Assembly (NCBI GenBank): GCA_902801515.1
Contig: CADCII010000003.1
Span: 25,623-89,622 of the forward strand
Origin: an uncultured Lachnospiraceae bacterium
GTDB lineage: Bacteria; Bacillota; Clostridia; Lachnospirales; Lachnospiraceae
DNA: 64,000 bases
Direction of reading: 5' to 3'
The position numbers and the translations under genes are program-made. Positions 26,852-34,730 of this stretch are shown here, in pieces (positions within the stretch are counted from its first letter, which is position 1; each line of letters starts with the position of its first letter). The notes beneath the pieces were generated by a model. That model worked only from the letters and a program-made list of their open reading frames with translations, was not told the origin of the DNA and made no database searches.

Positions 26852-26990
26852 GGAAGAACTCAAGAAGTTTCATCCGAGCATGGATGTAAATGAGGCTGAA
26901 GATGCGATCTACAGCCGCGACCTGACGGATGTGACGGATATTCTCAAAGAGATGATGCGCGATGAGAAGGAGCGCAAGGCGAAGAAATAA
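26838..26990 (+). CDS. Small conserved-looking 50-residue protein
   Basis: ATG 26838 with GAAGAGGAG 7 bases upstream; overlaps the end of folC by 14 bases. The protein ([20 protein letters not shown]..., ending KERKAKK) is highly charged, all helical in appearance, and lacks membrane segments. Good ribosome site, tight overlap and codon use like its neighbours support a real gene. It may be a small helical adaptor, but no family is recognised. The next gene starts 29 bases later. Confidence 0.6.
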   Translation: MLNYEEELKKFHPSMDVNEAEDAIYSRDLTDVTDILKEMMRDEKERKAKK

Positions 26991-27019
26991 ACGCCGGAGA
27001 GTATAAAGGGGACTGACAC

Positions 27020-28720
27020 ATGAAATGTATCTATTGCGGAGCGACACTCGGACCGGGGGAGTACTGCATTAACTGCGGTGCTGACCTGACGCTGCCCAGG
27101 CGCATCGTCCGAATCTCGAATCTGCTGTATAACCAGGCACTGGAGAAGGCGCAGGTCAGAGACCTGTCAGGCGCAATCTCCCTGCTGCAGCGGTCGCTCA
27201 AATTTAACAAAGAGAATACCGATGCAAGGAATCTGCTGGGACTGTGCTATTTTGAGACCGGCGAGGTCGTTAACGCCCTTGTGGAATGGGTCATCAGCAA
27301 CAATCTGAACAGCAGGAAGAATCTTGCGTCTGAATATATTAAGAAACTGCAGAGTTCCAAAAACCGTCTGGACCAGTACAATACTGCGATCAGAAAGTAC
27401 AACCAGAGCATCGCTTACTGCAGGCAGGGCAATGAAGACATGGCACTGATGCAGCTTCGGAAGGTGGTGAACCAGAATCCGAAGTTTGTGCGCGCCTATC
27501 AGCTGCTGGCTCTTCTGTACATGCACAGAGAGCAGTGGGAGAAGGCCAGAGGGCTTCTCAAGAAATGCTCCAGGATCGACAATACGAATACGACGACACT
27601 GAGGTATCTGACCGAGGTAGAGGAGTCCACCGGAAAACTGTCTCTGTTCGGACGAAAGACCAGACCGAAAGTTGAGCGGTCCGGGCCGTCTGAGGCAGAC
27701 GGGAAAGAGGAGACTCCGAGAGAAGCAGCGCTTCGGTATGTCAGCGGAAACGACGTGATCATAGCACCGACTACCTTCCGCGACAGCTCCACAGTTGCCA
27801 CATTTATCAATATTATGCTCGGCATTCTTCTGGGTGCCGCGATCGTATGGTTCCTGACGGTTCCCGCGATCCGCCAGAGCGCCAATGACAAAGCCAATAA
27901 ACAGGTATCTGACGCGAATACTTCCCTTGCCACGGTTACAGCAACAGTGCAGGACCTGCAGGATGAGGTGGATTCCGCCAACGCGAATACTGCCACGGCC
28001 CAGGCAGACGCCAAGAATGCCAATGACAGGGTGGATTCCTACAACGAACTGCTGAGCGTCGCTGACCTCTTCGTCAGAGGAGATCAGACGAAGACCGTTG
28101 AAGCGCTCGGCAAACTGAATGCGGATGATTTTGACGGAAACGGCAAACAGCTCTATGATGATCTGTCAGCCATGGTAGGCGACGCGCTGTTCTCCCAGTA
28201 TTACTCGGCAGGAACTACCGCTTATGTGGCAGGCAATTATGAGGAGGCGGCGAAGCAGCTGCAGCTGGCAATCGACTCGGATGAGGCAGGAGAGAACGGG
28301 CAGTACTACGATGCACTGTATTATCTGGGATTCGCGTATCTGAATGCCGGCAATACAGACAAGGCCAATGAGGTCTTTACCACTTTCTCCAACAAGTATC
28401 CGGATTCCGCTTCGATCGTGGCACCTTACATGAATGGAGGCGGCGGGAACGTCCAGCAGGTAGACACCACCGGTTCCCAGGGGGCAGCTTCCATGGATGA
28501 GTCAGCAGGGACTTCCCAGAACTCGTCAGGCGGCGGGACAACAGACAGTTCGGCACAGATTGCATGGACTGATCCCTATACGGGGCAGGGATATGACATG
28601 TACGGCAACCCGGTGGGATCACCGTCAGGCGGATCTTCAACCGGTTCAGCACAGATTGCCTGGACAGACCCGACAACCGGCCAGGGATATGACATGTACG
28701 GCAATCCGGTTTATCAGTAA
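27020..28720 (+). CDS. Zinc-ribbon TPR membrane protein with C-terminal repeats
   Basis: 566 residues. Residues 1-22 form a zinc ribbon (CIYCGATLGPGEYCINCGAD). TPR-like helices follow (~30-200: DLSGAISLLQRSLKFNKEN, ALLYMHREQWEKARGLLKKC). A membrane segment (FINIMLGILLGAAIVWFLTV, ~265-285) leads to an outside coiled coil (VSDANTSLATVTATVQDLQD...) and a second TPR set (NYEEAAKQLQLAIDSDE). The C-terminus repeats a ~20-residue unit twice (IAWTDPYTGQGYDMYGNPV / IAWTDPTTGQGYDMYGNPV). Such zinc-ribbon TPR proteins are common in Lachnospiraceae; function is unknown, but inside zinc finger and outside repeats suggest a scaffold or sensor across the membrane. Confidence 0.75.
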   Translation: MKCIYCGATLGPGEYCINCGADLTLPRRIVRISNLLYNQALEKAQVRDLSGAISLLQRSLKFNKENTDARNLLGLCYFETGEVVNALVEWVISNNLNSRKNLASEYIKKLQSSKNRLDQYNTAIRKYNQSIAYCRQGNEDMALMQLRKVVNQNPKFVRAYQLLALLYMHREQWEKARGLLKKCSRIDNTNTTTLRYLTEVEESTGKLSLFGRKTRPKVERSGPSEADGKEETPREAALRYVSGNDVIIAPTTFRDSSTVATFINIMLGILLGAAIVWFLTVPAIRQSANDKANKQVSDANTSLATVTATVQDLQDEVDSANANTATAQADAKNANDRVDSYNELLSVADLFVRGDQTKTVEALGKLNADDFDGNGKQLYDDLSAMVGDALFSQYYSAGTTAYVAGNYEEAAKQLQLAIDSDEAGENGQYYDALYYLGFAYLNAGNTDKANEVFTTFSNKYPDSASIVAPYMNGGGGNVQQVDTTGSQGAASMDESAGTSQNSSGGGTTDSSAQIAWTDPYTGQGYDMYGNPVGSPSGGSSTGSAQIAWTDPTTGQGYDMYGNPVYQ

Positions 28721-28729
28721 ATGAGTTAG

Positions 28730-28749
28730 GCACAGGCTTTGTCCTGTGC
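28730..28749 (+). promoter_or_regulatory. Stem-loop before RelA/SpoT-domain gene
   Basis: GCACAGG (28730-28736) and CCTGTGC (28743-28749) form a perfect 7-bp stem, 12 bases before the next ATG. No T tract, so it is more likely to affect translation initiation or mRNA ends than termination. Confidence 0.4.
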
Positions 28750-28761
28750 GGAATTGCAGAT

Positions 28762-30774
28762 ATGAACGATTATATGAATGAAAACAGAGAGGTACTGCCG
28801 GGGCAGGAAACATCATATCCTGAAAACGTAGTAACCTTTACAAAAGAAGAGCTTGCGGACGGGGTAAAGGTCCCGCCCGTGGTGGAGCAGGACCTTCGCC
28901 GCATCATCAGCGACAGGCTTGAGCAGTGCGGCCTCTATTACAGATGCTTCTCAAGGATCAAAACCGCCCAGTCAATGGCGCGGAAGTTTGATATGAAGGA
29001 TCTCAATGAGGAACACAAACTGCAGGACCTGATCGGGGTGCGCATCAACCTGTATTTTGATGATGATGTGGATATCTGCAGAGACATCATGGCGCAGACT
29101 TTTGACGTTATCGAGTGGTCTACCTCCAAGAGGAGCGAGGATGAATTCAAACCCGCCAAGCTGAACGGCGTATTCCGTCTGCCGACTTATCTGAAGGAAG
29201 AGATATCGCCTCAGACATGGAATATGTGTATCGACGATACATTTGAGATCCAGATCAAGACCATGTTCTTCGAGGGCTGGCATGAAGTCGAACACGACAT
29301 GAGATACAAAGGCGAGGAACTGTGGAGCCACTATCCCGGATTCTCACGGTATTTCAATTCGATCCTTGCCACACTGGAACTGTGCGACAAGTCCATGGTC
29401 ACTCTGTTTGAGGACCTTGGCCATGCACTGTACAAGTCCGGCAGGTGGAGCGACATGATCAAGAGTCATTTCCGCCTGAAGCTGGGAGAAGCGCAGCTTT
29501 ATCCGGAGGTCGAGCAGATCCTGAATGAAGATATGGCAAGGTCGGACAATCTTGCCAAACGGATCTTCCGGACTCCCAGACCGATCCTGATCGGCCAGCT
29601 TCTGTCGCGGACCCGCCATGTGCCGATCAATGTCAATACCATCATCGCACTGCTCAACGAGAGCATCTTCCATGATGACAGGCTGACCGCAGTGTTCCGG
29701 CATATGGACGTCTTCAATGACGGAAGAGATGATACCGAGGCTGAGTCCAGGCACTATGAACTGCGCCCGTTCCGTCCCCACACTGTCTTCCAGATGATGA
29801 CACGGATAGACGGCAACCGTATGAAGACCGAAGAGGAGATCACGGATGACTTTCTGTTTGAGGAAAGTGCGAAACTGATCTGGCGCTGGATACGGATGAA
29901 GTACGGAGTGCTGTTCCATAACATGCCGGAGCAGGTTTCGACCTACAAGGCTTACCTTCTCGCCTATCATATAGAGGTGAAGTATCATCCGGAAAAACAT
30001 GTGATGAAGATGCATGTCCGGCATACGGATCCGGAGGCGAACGGACGCATCTGGTATACGGAAGCCTGCCTCCACGAGGTGAAGGAAGGGGAAGGCACCA
30101 GGCACGAACATACGCCGGGGATCTGGATCGATATCATAAACGGATATGCTCAGCCGGATCCGGAGGATTCAGCCACGGTGGAGGAGAAGTCCACGAATTT
30201 CTCCTATCCGGGCTTCTATAAGAATATCGTGGATATGATCGGAGTGGTCAGCTCTCTTCCCTGCAGCGGAAGGCGCAGGATCCTCAAGGAGGACGAGGCT
30301 GAGACCATCGCCCAGGCGATCATGGATCCGGAGAGACAGTTCCCGATCGTCCTCATCATCTCCAAAGAGGACGCAAACGGCATGATGGATGAAGACTGGC
30401 TGATGCAGTTCAGAGTGTCAGACTTCACCAGGACCGTGTGGCGCTATGCCCATGTCCTGTGCTGCTACGAGAACGTCGGAAGGCAGATACTGAAGTTGGC
30501 AGGCGACGTCAGGTTCTCCAGTGAGCCGCAGGTTCCGCGCTTCTATGTATACTGGCCGGACGGGACCCAGGACGACTACGGGGCGGACGACGTGGAGAAC
30601 TGTGCGTTCGGCAGACACCTGGAGGCCAGAGGGGATGCCCGGACCTATGACATCGTGTACGGAGGACAGGCCTTCTACCACAAGATCGTCACGGACCTGC
30701 GCGACTGGAACGTGAATGCGAATATGTGGAAGGGCTTCCAGCTGGATGTGATGCCCGGCATACCCGATGACTGA
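28762..30774 (+). CDS. Divergent RelA/SpoT-domain protein with large C-terminal region
   Basis: 670 residues. Residues ~40-190 look like a (p)ppGpp synthetase (RSH) domain: FSRIKTAQSMARK (Arg65, Lys67), QDLIGVRINLYFDDD (Asp89, Arg94), and FEIQIKTMFFEGWHEVEHDM (Glu162, His178). The guanine-stacking YxSxH loop is altered: the matching stretch is LNGVFRLPTY (about 134-143). There is no HD hydrolase, TGS or ACT domain. The remaining ~480 residues have no motif I recognise; they include FPIVLIISKEDANGMMDEDW and a Trp/Tyr-rich end. It may make an unusual nucleotide alarmone, or act as a toxin-like or sensor enzyme. The ribosome site is weak. Confidence 0.7.
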   Translation: MNDYMNENREVLPGQETSYPENVVTFTKEELADGVKVPPVVEQDLRRIISDRLEQCGLYYRCFSRIKTAQSMARKFDMKDLNEEHKLQDLIGVRINLYFDDDVDICRDIMAQTFDVIEWSTSKRSEDEFKPAKLNGVFRLPTYLKEEISPQTWNMCIDDTFEIQIKTMFFEGWHEVEHDMRYKGEELWSHYPGFSRYFNSILATLELCDKSMVTLFEDLGHALYKSGRWSDMIKSHFRLKLGEAQLYPEVEQILNEDMARSDNLAKRIFRTPRPILIGQLLSRTRHVPINVNTIIALLNESIFHDDRLTAVFRHMDVFNDGRDDTEAESRHYELRPFRPHTVFQMMTRIDGNRMKTEEEITDDFLFEESAKLIWRWIRMKYGVLFHNMPEQVSTYKAYLLAYHIEVKYHPEKHVMKMHVRHTDPEANGRIWYTEACLHEVKEGEGTRHEHTPGIWIDIINGYAQPDPEDSATVEEKSTNFSYPGFYKNIVDMIGVVSSLPCSGRRRILKEDEAETIAQAIMDPERQFPIVLIISKEDANGMMDEDWLMQFRVSDFTRTVWRYAHVLCCYENVGRQILKLAGDVRFSSEPQVPRFYVYWPDGTQDDYGADDVENCAFGRHLEARGDARTYDIVYGGQAFYHKIVTDLRDWNVNANMWKGFQLDVMPGIPDD

Positions 30775-30868
30775 GCGGACCCCGGACAGGGCAGTACATG
30801 GCCGCGGCAGGAGCGTTGGGATATGCACTCTGTATATGCAGAAATATGCACCTACAAGTAAAATGCAA

Positions 30869-30897
30869 TAGACAAATATACAAACGAGGTTTATAAT
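30869..30897 (+). promoter_or_regulatory. Promoter of M18 aminopeptidase gene
   Basis: TAGACA (30869-30874), 17-base spacer, TATAAT (30892-30897). The predicted start point, near 30904, falls at the beginning of the hairpin at 30902-30929. Confidence 0.65.
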
Positions 30898-30901
30898 AAA
30901 C

Positions 30902-30929
30902 GCGCCGTCTGCTTCAGGCGGCGTTTTTT
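30902..30929 (+). terminator. Hairpin with T tract (terminator or 5' stem)
   Basis: GCGCCGTCTG and CAGGCGGCG form a stem with one G-T pair around CTT, followed by six T residues. It would terminate the upstream gene. Because it begins right at the predicted start point of the aminopeptidase promoter, it may also act as an mRNA 5' stem. Confidence 0.7.
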
Positions 30930-30946
30930 CATGAGAGGGAGGAAAG

Positions 30947-32281
30947 ATGGGAACAGATACCAGAAAGATCAATGAAGAACTGCTCGCGTTTCTCGATGCA
31001 AGTCCGAACGCTTTTTTCGCCGTGGACAACATGAAGCGGATGCTCGTTCAGGCAGGATTTACCGAACTGAAGGAGCAGGAACGGTGGGAGATCCGGCCGG
31101 GAGATTCATGCTTTGTCACACGCAACAATTCCGCGCTGATCGCGTTCAGGATGCCGGAGACGGAGGACTTTGACGGATTCCAGATCATGGCCGGCCACTG
31201 CGACTCCCCGGTGTTCAAGATCAAACCGAACGCAGAGATCACGGTGGAGGACCGTTACGTCAGGCTGAACGTTGAGAAGTACGGCGGCATGCTGTGCGCT
31301 CCCTGGCTGGACAGACCTCTGTCTGTTGCGGGCCGTGTGATCGTACAGACACCGGACGGGATCGGGACCAGGCTGGTCAACATCGACAGGGATCTTCTGA
31401 TCATTCCCAGTCTGGCGATCCACATGAACCGCAGCGTCAATGACGGGTACGCCTACAACGCGCAGAAGGACCTGCTTCCCCTCTTCTGTGAAGCGGGAGA
31501 GGAGGCGGCGCTTCTTGAGCAGCTCATCGCGCAGGAGGCCGGAGTGGAGGCGGATCAGATCCTCGACAGTGATCTGTACCTCTACAGCCGCATGAAGGGA
31601 ACCTTCCTCGGCGCGAAGGAGGAATACATCGCGAGCGGCCGCCTGGACGATCTTCAGTGCGTATTCGCTTCCCTGAAGGGACTGCTCGCCGCACGCCCCG
31701 CCAGGAGCGTCGCGGTGCACTGCGTTTTTGACAACGAGGAGGTCGGCAGCGGCAGCAGGCAGGGCGCGGCAGGCACTTTCCTGAAGGATACGCTCCGGCG
31801 TCTGGCTCTCTCATACGGGTATGGTGAGGAAGAACTGCAGCGAAGAACAGCCTCCAGCTTCATGGTATCGGCGGACAATGCCCATGCGCTGCACCCGAAC
31901 TATACGGACAAGGCGGACCCGAAGAACCGGCCTGTCCTGAACCGCGGGATCGTCATCAAGTACAGCGCCAACCAGAAATACACCACGGATGCGGTGTCGG
32001 GAGCAGTCTTCAGGCAGATCTGCCACCGCGCGGAAGTTCCCTTCCAGACCTTCGCGAACCGCTCCGACATGGCCGGCGGCTCTACGCTGGGCAATATCTC
32101 GCAGAGCCAGGTGTCGCTGAACACGGTGGACATCGGACTGCCGCAGCTGGCCATGCATTCTCCCTTCGAGACAGCCGGCGCCGAAGATACGGCGTATCTG
32201 GTGCGGGCGGCGAAGGAACTGTTCTCCTGCAGCGTGCAGTGCCTGGGAGACGGAGAGCTGAAGCTCTCATTTTCGACCTGA
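30947..32281 (+). CDS. apeB: M18 family aminopeptidase
   Basis: 444 residues; GGGAGGAAAG before the ATG. A dinuclear zinc aminopeptidase of the aspartyl aminopeptidase family that removes N-terminal acidic or hydrophobic residues from peptides. Metal and catalytic motifs: AGHCDSPVFKIKP, GRLDDLQCVFA, FDNEEVGSGSRQGA, SADNAHALHPNY and the final QLAMHSPFE. Length and domain order are those of the tetrahedral M18 family. It has its own promoter and precedes an amino-acid permease by about 40 bases, consistent with peptide-derived amino-acid use. Confidence 0.93.
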   Translation: MGTDTRKINEELLAFLDASPNAFFAVDNMKRMLVQAGFTELKEQERWEIRPGDSCFVTRNNSALIAFRMPETEDFDGFQIMAGHCDSPVFKIKPNAEITVEDRYVRLNVEKYGGMLCAPWLDRPLSVAGRVIVQTPDGIGTRLVNIDRDLLIIPSLAIHMNRSVNDGYAYNAQKDLLPLFCEAGEEAALLEQLIAQEAGVEADQILDSDLYLYSRMKGTFLGAKEEYIASGRLDDLQCVFASLKGLLAARPARSVAVHCVFDNEEVGSGSRQGAAGTFLKDTLRRLALSYGYGEEELQRRTASSFMVSADNAHALHPNYTDKADPKNRPVLNRGIVIKYSANQKYTTDAVSGAVFRQICHRAEVPFQTFANRSDMAGGSTLGNISQSQVSLNTVDIGLPQLAMHSPFETAGAEDTAYLVRAAKELFSCSVQCLGDGELKLSFST

Positions 32282-32321
32282 GGAAGCTCAGGAAAAATAA
32301 CTACAATGAGGTGACAGAAAA

Positions 32322-33740
32322 ATGGACTCAAAACGTATCAAATGGACTACACTTGCCTTCATGGCATTCTCAACCGTATGGGGCTTTGGCAACGTCCTGA
32401 ACGGATTCGTGTATTTCAACGGCATTCAGGTGATCTTCAGCTGGATCCTGATGTTTGCCCTGTATTTTGTGCCGTACGCGCTCATGGTGGGTGAACTGGG
32501 ATCCGCATTCAAGAATTCCGGCGGCGGCGTCAGCTCCTGGATCCATTCCACGACCGGCCCGAAGCTGGCCTACTACGCAGGATGGACCTACTGGGCGTGC
32601 CACATCACGTACATCGCTTCCAAGTCCTCGGGCGGACTGAAGGCACTCAGCTGGGCGGTTTTCCGCAACGGCGAGACCTACGACAGCTTCCCGACACTGG
32701 CGGTGCAGCTTGTCACACTGGCGATCCTGCTGTTCTTCTGCTGGGTCGCGTCCCGCGGACTGAACCCGCTCAAGAAGCTTGCGATGCTTGCGGGCACCAG
32801 CATGTTCGTCATGTCGATCCTCTACATCCTCATGATGTTCGCAGCGCCGGCCATCAATCCGCAGGGCGGCTATCTGGCCATGGACTTCAGCCTGAAGAAC
32901 CTGATCCCGCGCTTTGACGTCCGTTATTTCACATCTCTCTCGATCCTGGTGTTTGCGGTAGGCGGCTGTGAGAAGATCTCTCCGTATGTCAATAAGGTAG
33001 AGAATCCGAGCAAGGGCTTCCCGCGCGCGATGATCTCCCTGGCGGTCATGGTCGTGGTCTGCGCGATCCTCGGGACTATCGCCATGGGCATGATGTTCGA
33101 TCCGGCGGTGATCAACGCATCCCCGGAGAGCTTTAACTCCTACAATTCCAACGGTTCCTACTGGGCGTTCCAGAAGCTGGGCGGTTATTATCATGTAGGA
33201 AACCTTCTTCTGATCGTCTACGCGGTATGCAACGCGGTGGGGCAGCTCTCCACACTGGTCATCAGCATCGACGCGCCGCTGCGCATGCTGCTGGATAATG
33301 AGGCGGCCCGCACCTATATCCCGTCCGGACTTCTGAAGAAGAACGATGCCGGAGCGTATGTGAACGGCATCAGGATGGTTGCCATCCTGTCTGGATCGAT
33401 CATCCTGATCCAGTCAGTCGTCCCGGGCGCCGCCGCGGTGCTCAAGCAGCTGACCAAACTGAACTCCGTGTGCATGCCGATGCGTTATCTGTGGGTGTTC
33501 TTCGCCTATCTGGCGCTGCGCAGGACAGAAGACAGGTTCCCGCGCGAATACAGGTTCGTGAAGAACCATGGAGTTGCCATGTTCTTCGGCGCCTGGTGCT
33601 TTGCGGTCACCGCGGCAAGCTGCATCCTCGGCATGTATGACGCAGATCCGTTCACATTTGCGCTCAATGTCGTCACGCCTCTTGTGCTGACGGCTCTGGG
33701 TGTCATTCTCCCGATCATCGCAAAGCATGAGAAACGATGA
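32322..33740 (+). CDS. APC-family amino-acid permease (GadC-like branch)
   Basis: 472 residues with about twelve membrane segments; GAGGTGAC upstream. The APC start FMAFSTVWGFGNVLNGF and GGGVSSWI in the first unwound helix match, as does the internal FAVGGCEKISPYVNKVENPSKGFPRA, typical of the glutamate/GABA antiporter-type APC subgroup. It moves an amino acid across the membrane by proton symport or exchange; the actual substrate cannot be read from sequence. Probably co-transcribed with the aminopeptidase and closed by a strong terminator. Confidence 0.88.
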   Translation: MDSKRIKWTTLAFMAFSTVWGFGNVLNGFVYFNGIQVIFSWILMFALYFVPYALMVGELGSAFKNSGGGVSSWIHSTTGPKLAYYAGWTYWACHITYIASKSSGGLKALSWAVFRNGETYDSFPTLAVQLVTLAILLFFCWVASRGLNPLKKLAMLAGTSMFVMSILYILMMFAAPAINPQGGYLAMDFSLKNLIPRFDVRYFTSLSILVFAVGGCEKISPYVNKVENPSKGFPRAMISLAVMVVVCAILGTIAMGMMFDPAVINASPESFNSYNSNGSYWAFQKLGGYYHVGNLLLIVYAVCNAVGQLSTLVISIDAPLRMLLDNEAARTYIPSGLLKKNDAGAYVNGIRMVAILSGSIILIQSVVPGAAAVLKQLTKLNSVCMPMRYLWVFFAYLALRRTEDRFPREYRFVKNHGVAMFFGAWCFAVTAASCILGMYDADPFTFALNVVTPLVLTALGVILPIIAKHEKR

Positions 33741-33799
33741 ACATGTAACAAAAATGTAATAAATAGAAATAAAAATTTTAAAAAGAAGCGCTAAGCCGT

Positions 33800-33837
33800 G
33801 CGTCCGGAAGCTGAGAGAAGCTCCGGACGCTTTTTTT
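33800..33837 (+). terminator. Rho-independent terminator after permease
   Basis: GCGTCCGGA and TCCGGACGC form a 9-bp stem with an inner AGCT pair, followed by seven T residues. Confidence 0.85.
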
Positions 33838-33938
33838 GTCGTCTGATCACTATATCTGGTATGAACCGGACGGGTAGAAGACTATATAGGCGATTGTGCG
33901 CTTTGCACAAGAAACCAAACCCAAACGGACGTTCTGCC

Positions 33939-34018
33939 TTGCAGATTCCCATAAAATTCGTTAAGATATGCACATGAGTGGCAAAAAGTGGTGAGTTGTG
34001 GGTCATAAGGGAGGAAAT
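33939..34018 (+). promoter_or_regulatory. mraZ promoter and MraZ operator
   Basis: A possible promoter is TTGCAG (33939-33944), 17 bases, TAAGAT (33962-33967). Right after it come TGG-type boxes at a strict 10-base period: GTGGCA (33978), GTGGTG (33988), GTGGGT (33998) and a weaker AGGGAG (34008). MraZ is known to bind direct TGGGN-type repeats with 5-base gaps upstream of its own gene, and this array has that geometry, so it is a strong candidate autorepression site. The rest of the 33741-34072 gap holds the permease terminator and no gene. Confidence 0.75.
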
Positions 34019-34072
34019 GTGGTAAATCTCATTTCCTGACGAAGCAACTTCAGAGAGGGAAGTCCAGGCAGA

Positions 34073-34504
34073 ATGTTTTACGGTTCATATAAAAACATAT
34101 TGGATGCCAAGGGCAGACTGATCGTCCCAAAGCAGTTCCGCGAACAACTGGGAGCGGAATTCATGATCACAAGGGGACTTGACGGCTGTCTGTTTGCGTA
34201 TCCGATGGATGAATGGGCTGACTTCGAGGAAAAGCTGTCAAAACTGCCGCTTACAAATAAAAAAGCCAGGACAGTCGTTCGGTTCTTTGCTGCAGGCGCG
34301 ACACTCTGTGAGATGGACAAACAGGGAAGAGTCCTTATCCCGGAAAATTTGAGGGAGTTTGCCGGGATGCAGAAAGAGGTCGTCGTGGAAGGTTCCATGA
34401 AGAGAGTGGAACTGTGGAGCAGAGAGAAGTACATCGATGCGACGTCGGCAGATGACATCGACGAGTCCATAGAAGCTCTTGACGGGCTGGATATCGACCT
34501 GTAA
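34073..34504 (+). CDS. mraZ: Transcriptional regulator MraZ
   Basis: 143 residues with two AbrB-like MraZ repeats: MFYGSYKNILDAKGRLIVPKQFRE at the N-terminus and CEMDKQGRVLIPENLREFAGM at about 80-100, each with the DxxGR and IP motifs. It is the first gene of the division and cell-wall cluster and represses that cluster in known bacteria. The array of boxes just upstream fits autorepression. A 226-base gap with hairpins separates it from rsmH. Confidence 0.95.
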   Translation: MFYGSYKNILDAKGRLIVPKQFREQLGAEFMITRGLDGCLFAYPMDEWADFEEKLSKLPLTNKKARTVVRFFAAGATLCEMDKQGRVLIPENLREFAGMQKEVVVEGSMKRVELWSREKYIDATSADDIDESIEALDGLDIDL

Positions 34505-34567
34505 GGGGGTCGAAGCCGGGATGGAGCTGTTGCCGGACGTAAGGGAGCGGACGGTGACAGGCTGCAG

Positions 34568-34659
34568 TGCTGTAGGGAGCAGCAGGGCGGCCGGAATGCC
34601 GGATTGCCGTAGGGAGCGGCAGGAGGGCAGAATTGCCGAAGAACTGTAGGGAGCGGTTC
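34568..34659 (+). repeat. Tandem 37-bp hairpin array in mraZ-rsmH leader
   Basis: Three hairpins carry the identical 7-base loop TAGGGAG at 34573, 34610 and 34647, exactly 37 bases apart. The stems differ yet still pair: TGCTG/CAGCA, TGCCG/CGGCA and GAACTG/CGGTTC (one G-T pair). Between them are smaller stems (GGC/GCC and GGCA/TGCC). A degenerate TAAGGGAG copy lies at 34540. Another stem TCCCC/GGGGA (34680-34698) precedes the rsmH ribosome site. Compensating changes suggest selection on RNA structure. Confidence 0.75.
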
Positions 34660-34730
34660 CAGGCGTATGGACAGAAGGATCCCCGTGTTTCCAGGGGAGT
34701 GGAGACATGTGCGGGAGAAAGGAGGAGCGT

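Noticed and set aside
34568-34659. CRISPR array
   Set aside because: Regular 37-base spacing drew attention, but the repeats are imperfect, there are no unique spacers of constant length and no cas genes nearby; it is a hairpin series.
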